Of a stretch of 6,623 nucleotides of DNA, positions 1-4,484 are shown in pieces. Each line of letters begins with the position of its first letter. Within the stretch, counting starts at the first letter, position 1. Position numbers and translations under genes: made by a program. The notes beneath the pieces are model-generated. The model saw nothing but the letters and a program-made list of their open reading frames with translations. It searched no databases and was not told where the DNA came from. The stretch comes from Candidatus Aerophobota bacterium (GTDB lineage Bacteria > Aerophobota > Aerophobia > Aerophobales > B3-G15), in NCBI GenBank assembly GCA_021162265.1, contig JAGGZA010000054.1, forward strand, positions 1 to 6,623. Reading direction: 5' to 3'.

Positions 1-439
1 CCTCTGTATAAAGTTTCCTCTCTGAATTATTCCAAAAAAGCTCAGAAGTTCTCAACTCAGCCCCATCACGATAAGACACAATGCAAATGTTCCCCTTCAG
101 AGTGAAATTAGAGGTTGAATTTTCAATTATTATTCTATCTGCCGTCCCCTGTGATGTAAGATTCCCCTCTTTAAATAACTTAACCTCAGCATTCTCTAAA
201 ATAGTGCTATCTGAAAATTGTATTGCTCTGGCTGCACTAAGTATCCACACTTTTTTTTCATTCTCATCCAGTTGGGTAAACTCAACCCCATTTATCTCCA
301 TAATGGGTATTTTCGAAGCCGGACTTTCAAGGCAGTGAAGTTTTTGTTCTTTGTGCCAGACAGGAACAAATAAAAATATTCCTATTATGGATAAACCAGC
401 AACAAGGGAAAACACAAGGATAAAACTTTTTCTACTCAC
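1..439 (-). CDS. lptC: LPS export system protein LptC, C-terminus cut off by window edge
   Basis: Partial gene of 146 codons, open to the left edge. LptC is a bitopic inner-membrane protein that passes lipopolysaccharide from the LptBFG transporter to periplasmic LptA. The sequence shows a short positive N-terminus (SRK), one hydrophobic helix at about residues 5-27, then a periplasmic beta-rich region. That region carries the family pattern: W65-x-L-x-A-x-x-A, a 'V-x-L' strand near 85-88, 'TLKGNI' at 113-118 (the usual L-x-G-N-V) and 'G-x-x-L-R-T-x-x-L-x-W' at 126-136. The GTG start at 439 was chosen because a Shine-Dalgarno sequence (AAGGAT) lies 7 bases upstream and the membrane anchor begins directly after it. 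The next ATG (301) would remove the anchor. It overlaps the end of rnhB by 8 bases, which suggests translational coupling. lptA, lptB or other envelope genes would be expected next, beyond the window. The family call rests on remembered motifs, because the protein is short and diverges quickly. Confidence 0.8.
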   Translation of the reverse strand, partial: MSRKSFILVFSLVAGLSIIGIFLFVPVWHKEQKLHCLESPASKIPIMEINGVEFTQLDENEKKVWILSAARAIQFSDSTILENAEVKLFKEGNLTSQGTADRIIIENSTSNFTLKGNICIVSYRDGAELRTSELFWNNSERKLYTE

Positions 440-1076
440 TCATTTTATCCTTATTAATCTTCAGGATTAGTTTTTTCACCGTTTTCCATCTTTTTCTTAC
501 TATATCAGGAAAACAACCTTCCTCCTGCAGGCACTTCTCCAGAAATCTAACTGTCTTTCTATCCGAAGGATATCCTGAACCAATTTCTCCATAAACTGAA
601 GAAAGAGCCTTAATTTCTCTATCTCTCTCCACCTTGGCTATTATAGAAGCTGCCGATACAACGCTGTACTTCTTATCTGCAAAATTCTCCACTACCAGCT
701 TTACTGTCTTATTCCCTATCAGAGACCTTATTTTTCTTTCGTAGGAAGAGGACCAATATGTGGGAGAGTCAATAATGGCTACATCGGGAGACAGGCTATC
801 AATTAATCTGGCAATACCCTTTAACTGAAGAAAAGTTATTCCATATTTATCTATTTGAGAGGGAGTAAGTTTAATTAACTCCCACTTTTTTGCCTTTTTC
901 TCAATGAGAGGCATTAGCTTTTCTCTTCGAGCAGACGAGAGAAGCTTGGAATCTTTAACTCCCATCCTCTTAAGCTCAGAAATATCCTTCTCTTCCACTA
1001 CTATTCCACAGATAACCATCGGTCCTATAACCGGTCCTCTTCCAGCTTCATCAATGCCCAGGACTAACTGTCTCAT
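432..1076 (-). CDS. rnhB: Ribonuclease HII, archaeal/eukaryal-like subfamily
   Basis: Cytoplasmic endonuclease that cuts the RNA strand of RNA-DNA hybrids and single ribonucleotides embedded in DNA. The 214-residue protein begins with the hallmark motif G-I-D9-E10-A-G-R-G-P-V-I-G-P. The expected acidic metal ligands are D9, E10, D103 (in 'AIIDSP') and D134 (in 'FADKKY'), followed by 'SAASIIAKVERDRE' at 141-154. The C-terminal half has 'GSGYPSD' (166-172), a T-x-x-F-L segment and 'FPDIVRKRWKTV' (189-200). These match archaeal RNase HII rather than the bacterial form, which normally ends its core with a G-Y-x-T-x-x-H segment and an H-R-x-S-F motif. The ATG at 1076 was chosen because it sits just before the catalytic motif, as is usual in the family. 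A longer frame from a TTG at 1139 is open, but that TTG is the first three bases of the -35 box and has no ribosome binding site. No strong Shine-Dalgarno precedes the ATG. Its 3' end overlaps lptC. Confidence 0.93.
   Translation of the reverse strand: MRQLVLGIDEAGRGPVIGPMVICGIVVEEKDISELKRMGVKDSKLLSSARREKLMPLIEKKAKKWELIKLTPSQIDKYGITFLQLKGIARLIDSLSPDVAIIDSPTYWSSSYERKIRSLIGNKTVKLVVENFADKKYSVVSAASIIAKVERDREIKALSSVYGEIGSGYPSDRKTVRFLEKCLQEEGCFPDIVRKRWKTVKKLILKINKDKMSE
447..452 (-). promoter_or_regulatory. Ribosome binding site that decides the lptC GTG start
   Basis: AAGGAT on the minus strand lies inside the last codons of rnhB, 7 bases before the GTG at 437-439. An ATG at 441-443 is closer to it, but that ATG is in the rnhB frame and reaches the rnhB stop after three codons. 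GTG is therefore the only usable start here that keeps the membrane anchor of LptC. Confidence 0.6.
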
Positions 1077-1110
1077 TTTTATTGATTTAGAGAATATTTG
1101 AAGATATTGT

Positions 1111-1139
1111 ATTCTACTGAAAACCCATACCCCTGTCAA
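1111..1139 (-). promoter_or_regulatory. Sigma70-like promoter for rnhB-lptC
   Basis: On the minus strand a perfect -35 box TTGACA (1134-1139) is followed, after exactly 17 bases, by the -10 box TAGAAT (1111-1116), five of six consensus bases. Transcription would start near 1104, leaving a leader of about 28 bases before the rnhB ATG. It is one of the best consensus matches in the window and sits where an operon start is expected. Confidence 0.75.
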
Positions 1140-1172
1140 TGAGAAAATAAAAAGATAAATAAAGTAAGATAG

Positions 1173-1200
1173 TTGACTTCCGGATAAGTTTTGCTAAATT
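1173..1200 (+). promoter_or_regulatory. Probable sigma70-like promoter for the thiamine/tsaE-tsaB-rimI operon
   Basis: TTGACT (1173-1178, five of six consensus) is followed after 16 bases by TAAATT (1195-1200, four of six). Transcription would begin around 1207, giving a leader of about 20 bases. Just upstream, 1140-1172 is A-rich and contains no cytosine, which could act as an UP-like element. A Shine-Dalgarno (AAGGA, about 1214-1218) precedes the ATG at 1226. The -10 match is only moderate. Confidence 0.5.
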
Positions 1201-1225
1201 ACATTTTCAAATCAAGGACACAAAG

Positions 1226-2287
1226 ATGCTTTCCCAGGACAAAGTATACCGAATAATTGATGCTAATTTAAACAGAGCTGCTGAGGGGTTAAGAGTACTG
1301 GAAGAAGCAGTAAGATTCTATATGGATAGAGAAGATTTAACCAGGGAATTCAAGCAGTTGCGCCATCTTCTTTTAAGCCAGGTCAGGGATCTCCCGGGAA
1401 AAGAAAAATTAATTGTTTCAAGGTCCTCTCTGGAAGATGTGGGGAAAAAACTAAAAGATGAACCAAGAAAAGGAATCCAAGACATTATAGATGCGAATTT
1501 CAGAAGGGTTGAAGAAGCACAAAGGTGTCTTGAAGAATATGGAAAGTTAATTCTTCCCTCCTGGGGAGAAAAATTCCGTCAGTTTCGTTTTCAAACCTAT
1601 GAACTCGAGAAAAGGATAAAGACAAAACTAAAAAAAATAGTAGACTATACTCTCTATGCCATAACTGAATCCTCTCTTCCAGAAAAAGAGCTGATATTTA
1701 AGGTTCAAAGAGCAATAAAGGGCGGCATAACAGTGCTGCAACTTAGGGAAAAGAATAGTTCTACAAGAGATTTTTTAAATCGGGCTACAAAGCTTAAAAA
1801 TATGCTCCCCCATAATGTAACATTTATTGTAAATGACCGGATTGATATAGCACTCGCCTGCGGTGCTGAAGGTGTACATCTTGGACAAAAGGACATGCCT
1901 CTACGCCTTGCCAGAAGAATCATGGGAGAGGATAAGATAATAGGAATTTCAACTCACAGTCTGGAGGAAGCGAAAAAAGCTGAGAAAGAGGGAGCTGATT
2001 ATATTGGAGTAGGGCCAATCTTCCCTACCCCTACAAAAACTGATGCTCCAGGCCCTGTTGGGTGCGAGATAATATCGCAAATAAAAAAGGAGGTGAAAAT
2101 TCCTGTTGTAGCTATAGGCGGAATTTCCCCTCACAACCTAAGAGAAGTTTTAGAGGCTGGTGCAGATGGAATAGCTTCCATTTCAGCTATTTTTGTCCAG
2201 AAAGATGTTTTAAAAGCAACGGAAAACTTAATCAGAATGATAAGAAAATTCAAGGAGGAAAATGCTAATAGTCGAAACGAGGAGTGA
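1226..2287 (+). CDS. thiE: Two-domain thiamine biosynthesis protein: ThiD2-like domain fused to thiamine-phosphate synthase (ThiE)
   Basis: Cytoplasmic, 353 residues. Residues about 1-137 match the ThiD2-type domain, known as a hydroxymethylpyrimidine-phosphate kinase. It contains two copies of a helix motif: 'IIDANLNRAAEGLRVLEE' (10-27) and a related copy at 87-104. Residues about 140-340 are a TIM-barrel ThiE, which joins HMP-pyrophosphate and thiazole phosphate to make thiamine phosphate. Its motifs are G-I-T-V-L-Q-L-R-E-K (167-176), V-N-D-R-x-D (202-207), G-V-H-L-G-Q-x-D (216-223), G-I-S-T-H (240-244), G-V-G-P-I-F-P-T-x-T-K (261-271) and A-I-G-G-I (296-300). All expected substrate-binding motifs are present. 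The fusion would carry out two consecutive steps in one chain. It heads a four-gene overlapping operon, and its last 26 bases overlap tsaE. No TPP riboswitch is seen upstream. The ThiE assignment is near certain; the kinase role of the first domain follows from family knowledge. Confidence 0.93.
   Translation: MLSQDKVYRIIDANLNRAAEGLRVLEEAVRFYMDREDLTREFKQLRHLLLSQVRDLPGKEKLIVSRSSLEDVGKKLKDEPRKGIQDIIDANFRRVEEAQRCLEEYGKLILPSWGEKFRQFRFQTYELEKRIKTKLKKIVDYTLYAITESSLPEKELIFKVQRAIKGGITVLQLREKNSSTRDFLNRATKLKNMLPHNVTFIVNDRIDIALACGAEGVHLGQKDMPLRLARRIMGEDKIIGISTHSLEEAKKAEKEGADYIGVGPIFPTPTKTDAPGPVGCEIISQIKKEVKIPVVAIGGISPHNLREVLEAGADGIASISAIFVQKDVLKATENLIRMIRKFKEENANSRNEE
1250..1549 (+). repeat. Internal duplicated motif in the ThiD2-like domain
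   Basis: Residues 10-27 and 87-104 of the protein starting at 1226 align without gaps at 11 of 18 positions (I-I-D-A-N, R, E, R, L-E-E shared). The two copies are encoded near 1253-1306 and 1484-1537. They are diverged at the DNA level, so this is an old protein-level duplication and not a recent DNA repeat. Confidence 0.7.
2252..2258 (+). promoter_or_regulatory. Strong ribosome binding site for tsaE inside the thiamine gene
   Basis: AAGGAGG lies in the last codons of the upstream gene, only 3 bases before the ATG at 2262. The match is full, but the spacing is shorter than the usual 5-9 bases. No later start would keep the conserved N-terminus of TsaE, so the ATG at 2262 is accepted. Confidence 0.6.
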
Positions 2288-2735
2288 GAAGGAAACATTT
2301 AATTTAGGAGTTATTACAGGAAAAAATATATTTTATCCTGCAATAATAGCTCTTACAGGAGATCTTGGGAGTGGAAAAACCGTTTTTGTCAAGGGCATAG
2401 CAAAAGGTATGGGAATTAAAGAAACAGTTAAAAGCCCGAGTTTTGTTATAATTAACGAATATTCAGCTCCTCATCCCCTCTATCACTTCGACCTTTACAG
2501 AATAAACGACCCGGCTGAACTTTTTAACCTTGGATATGAGGAGTACATTTCTACACAAAATGGGGTTGTAGCAATAGAGTGGGCAGATAAAATTGCAAAC
2601 TTTTTACCCTCTGAATATTTAAAAGTAAGGATTGAAATAAGAGATTTTCATCTCAGAAGTATAGCCTTCATACCAGAGGGAAATAAAAACTATCATAATC
2701 TCGTCTTTAAAATTAAAAGCGAATTAAAATGTTAA
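2262..2735 (+). CDS. tsaE: tRNA t6A37 biosynthesis ATPase TsaE
   Basis: 157 residues, the normal length of the TsaE (YjeE) family. It is the cytoplasmic ATPase that acts with TsaB and TsaD to attach threonylcarbamoyl to adenosine 37 of tRNAs reading ANN codons. In order, the sequence shows an N-terminal S-x-x-E-T-x-x-L-G segment (8-16), the Walker A motif G-D-L-G-S-G-K-T (33-40), the switch-like motif K-S-P-S-F (57-61), the family motif H-F-D-L-Y-R (75-80) with the presumed Walker B Asp at 77, and V-A-I-E-W-A-D-K (103-110) with the conserved Trp. The gene starts 26 bases inside the end of the thiamine gene, and its stop overlaps the tsaB start (ATGTTAA), so translation is probably coupled on both sides. 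All key motifs are intact. Confidence 0.95.
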   Translation: MLIVETRSEKETFNLGVITGKNIFYPAIIALTGDLGSGKTVFVKGIAKGMGIKETVKSPSFVIINEYSAPHPLYHFDLYRINDPAELFNLGYEEYISTQNGVVAIEWADKIANFLPSEYLKVRIEIRDFHLRSIAFIPEGNKNYHNLVFKIKSELKC

Positions 2736-3400
2736 CCATAGGAATAGAAACATCTCTTTCTACGGGTCTTGTTTTCCTGAGCAGAGGAGAAAAAATTTTA
2801 TCCTCTCATAAGGTTCCCTCTCATTCTTCATCAAAGTATCTTGTGTCTATAGTTGCTTCAATCCTCAAAAAGGCTAACCTCTCCATTAATAAAATAGATG
2901 GCTTAATTGTTAGCAAAGGTCCTGGCTCCTTTACTGGACTAAGGATTGGAATAAGCTTTGCGAAGTCTTTATCATTTTGTTTAAAGTTACCCCTTGCAGG
3001 TATTTCTTCGCTTGACTGTATCGCCTTTTGTGTTCCTTTTTCTGGAATTATATGTTCCTTAATTCCTGCCTACAGGCAATCCTTTTTCTCTGCGTTTTTC
3101 TATAAGAAGGGAGAAATTATTGAAAAAGTAAACGATTATTTATTTTTACCCCTGGAAGGAATAATGGATAAAGCAAAGAAATTTTTTCCGGAAAAAGTTG
3201 TATTTGTCTTTCCTCCTGAATATATGCCTTTCTCAGTAAAACTTGAACCCGGACTATCTCTTTTTAAAGGAAAAATTAGCTTAGATAAAGCCCTGTTAAA
3301 ATTAGGACTTAGAAGTCTGGAAAGTGGAAAAACAGTTGACCCCTTACTCTTAAAACCCATCTACGTATCAGCACCCTTAATAAACAAGAGAAGAAAATGA
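2729..3400 (+). CDS. tsaB: tRNA t6A37 biosynthesis scaffold protein TsaB
   Basis: 223 residues, typical for TsaB (YeaZ). This is an ASKHA-fold protein without catalytic activity of its own; it dimerises with TsaD and recruits TsaE. The N-terminus L-T-I-G-I-E-T-S is the first strand and loop of the fold. The family signature G-P-G-S-F-T-G-L-R-I-G lies at 64-74, followed by the A-K-S-L helix. The C-terminal part is less conserved and ends in a basic N-K-R-R-K tail. There is no clear Shine-Dalgarno: the start overlaps the tsaE stop by 7 bases, so translation probably relies on ribosomes finishing tsaE. The gene ends in an ATGA overlap with rimI. tsaD, the partner gene, is not in the window. Confidence 0.92.
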   Translation: MLTIGIETSLSTGLVFLSRGEKILSSHKVPSHSSSKYLVSIVASILKKANLSINKIDGLIVSKGPGSFTGLRIGISFAKSLSFCLKLPLAGISSLDCIAFCVPFSGIICSLIPAYRQSFFSAFFYKKGEIIEKVNDYLFLPLEGIMDKAKKFFPEKVVFVFPPEYMPFSVKLEPGLSLFKGKISLDKALLKLGLRSLESGKTVDPLLLKPIYVSAPLINKRRK

Positions 3401-3858
3401 AAGACCATCAAACAATTAAGATAAATATCCGACCTATGCAGGAGGATGATATTTCTGAAGTAGAAAGTATTGAAAGAGCTTCCTTCCCATCTCCCTGGAC
3501 CTCTCGACTTTTTTATCTTGAGATGAAAAAAAAGGAGTTTGCTTACTACTATATCTTAGAGTTTAATGGGAAGGTAGTGGGGTATACAGGATACTGGAAG
3601 GTCCAGGACGAGGCTCATATTGTAACCTTTGCCATTCATCCCTTTTATAGAAGAAGAGGTCTGGGAAAACTATTGCTAAGCTACATCCTGGAAGAAACCA
3701 AAAAAAAGGGAATAAAAAAAGTAACCTTAGAAGTAAGAGAGAGTAATTACCCTGCCCAAAAACTCTATGAGAGAGTGGGATTTAAAAAAGTAGCTATCCG
3801 TCCTGGTTATTACCATGACACAGGAGAAGATGCCATTATTTACTGGAAAACTTGTTAG
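3397..3858 (+). CDS. rimI: GNAT N-acetyltransferase, ribosomal protein S18 alanine acetyltransferase type (RimI)
   Basis: 153 residues, close to the family norm. RimI transfers acetyl from acetyl-CoA to the N-terminal alanine of ribosomal protein S18. Visible features are the opening I-R-P-M-x-x-x-D (11-18), 'SFPSPWT' (29-35), the acetyl-CoA pyrophosphate loop R-R-R-G-L-G-K (85-91), and 'LEVRESN' (111-117) followed by 'LYERVGF' (123-129). E112 and Y124 have the 12-residue spacing of the catalytic Glu and Tyr known in RimI. The C-terminal 'YYHDTGEDAIIYW' is also typical. The start overlaps the tsaB stop (ATGA). Linkage to tsaB is common in bacteria and supports RimI over a generic GNAT, though the actual protein substrate cannot be read from sequence. 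The last 23 bases lie on the opposite strand of the bioY 3' end. Confidence 0.9.
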   Translation: MKDHQTIKINIRPMQEDDISEVESIERASFPSPWTSRLFYLEMKKKEFAYYYILEFNGKVVGYTGYWKVQDEAHIVTFAIHPFYRRRGLGKLLLSYILEETKKKGIKKVTLEVRESNYPAQKLYERVGFKKVAIRPGYYHDTGEDAIIYWKTC

Positions 3859-4483
3859 CATCTTTCATGGATCGCTCTGGTAAGGTCCCTCTGGCCAGTA
3901 TTGCAACCAGTATAATCTTAATTATATCTCCTGGTGTGAAGGGTAAAGTACCCATTGTCATTAATTTTAAGAAACTAACAGGGGCACCTTTAATTAAAAA
4001 CAGCCACAGGTACAATTGAAGTATCCCAAAACCGTGAATAAAGAGAAAATTTGCAATAAGCATAAGGAAGAAAATAGAAAAAAAATTTCTGGATTTTGAA
4101 TAGTTATCAGTAAAATGTCCTACGAAAATGGCAGCAATTATAAATCCGAGTATGTATCCTCCTGTAGGTCCTGCAAGATGGGAGATACCTCCACTCCATC
4201 CTGTAAACCAGGGAATCCCTGCAACACCTATACCCACGTATAAAACCTGCGATAATCCTCCATACCATTTACCAAGCACAATCCCACTTAAAAGAACTAC
4301 AAGGGTCTGCGCGGTAAGAGGAACAGGTGTCCAGGGTAATGGGAAAGCTACCTGTGCAGCAAGCCCGGTAACAAAAGCCATAAAAAGAGAAAGGGATAAT
4401 CTCCATACAACAGAAAGTTGAGAGCGCCACCTAAGATAACCATATCTTACACTGTTATATTTTTCTATTATAATTGATATCAT
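3836..4483 (-). CDS. bioY: Biotin transporter substrate-binding (S) component BioY
   Basis: 215 residues with about six hydrophobic helices (roughly 28-47, 59-76, 77-91, 105-122, 135-157, 183-198), as in S components of ECF-type vitamin importers. BioY binds biotin in the inner membrane. Family motifs are 'PLPWTPVPLTAQTL' (48-61) after the first helix, G-x-V-L-G-K-x-x-G (67-75), 'GIPWF' (89-93), 'GPTGGYILGF' (105-114) and the C-terminal P-F-x-P-G-D-I-I-K (181-189). The N-terminal tail of about 28 residues is slightly long for the family. The ATG at 4483 is preceded by a good ribosome binding site (GGAAGG) inside the end of the EF-G-like gene, whose stop is one base away. Genes for the energising module (EcfT/BioN and ATPases) are not nearby, so it either shares a module encoded elsewhere or works alone. 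The tail overlaps rimI on the other strand. Confidence 0.93.
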   Translation of the reverse strand: MISIIIEKYNSVRYGYLRWRSQLSVVWRLSLSLFMAFVTGLAAQVAFPLPWTPVPLTAQTLVVLLSGIVLGKWYGGLSQVLYVGIGVAGIPWFTGWSGGISHLAGPTGGYILGFIIAAIFVGHFTDNYSKSRNFFSIFFLMLIANFLFIHGFGILQLYLWLFLIKGAPVSFLKLMTMGTLPFTPGDIIKIILVAILARGTLPERSMKDANKFSSK

Positions 4484-4484
4484 C

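Noticed and set aside
81..338. Plus-strand open frame of 85 codons at the left edge
   Set aside because: It is antisense to the LptC reading frame, which shows clear family motifs; the plus-strand translation resembles nothing I know and has no ribosome binding site.
1140..1225. Possible TPP riboswitch before the thiamine gene
   Set aside because: The conserved THI-box segments are not present and the predicted leader is about 20 bases.
3870..3900. CTGG...CCAG inverted repeat near the rimI/bioY junction as a terminator
   Set aside because: The stem is only four pairs with a long loop, lies inside bioY coding sequence and has no following T-run.
4128..4421. Plus-strand open frame of 97 codons inside bioY
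   Set aside because: Shadow of the BioY frame on the other strand; its proline/threonine-rich translation follows from the hydrophobic bioY codons.
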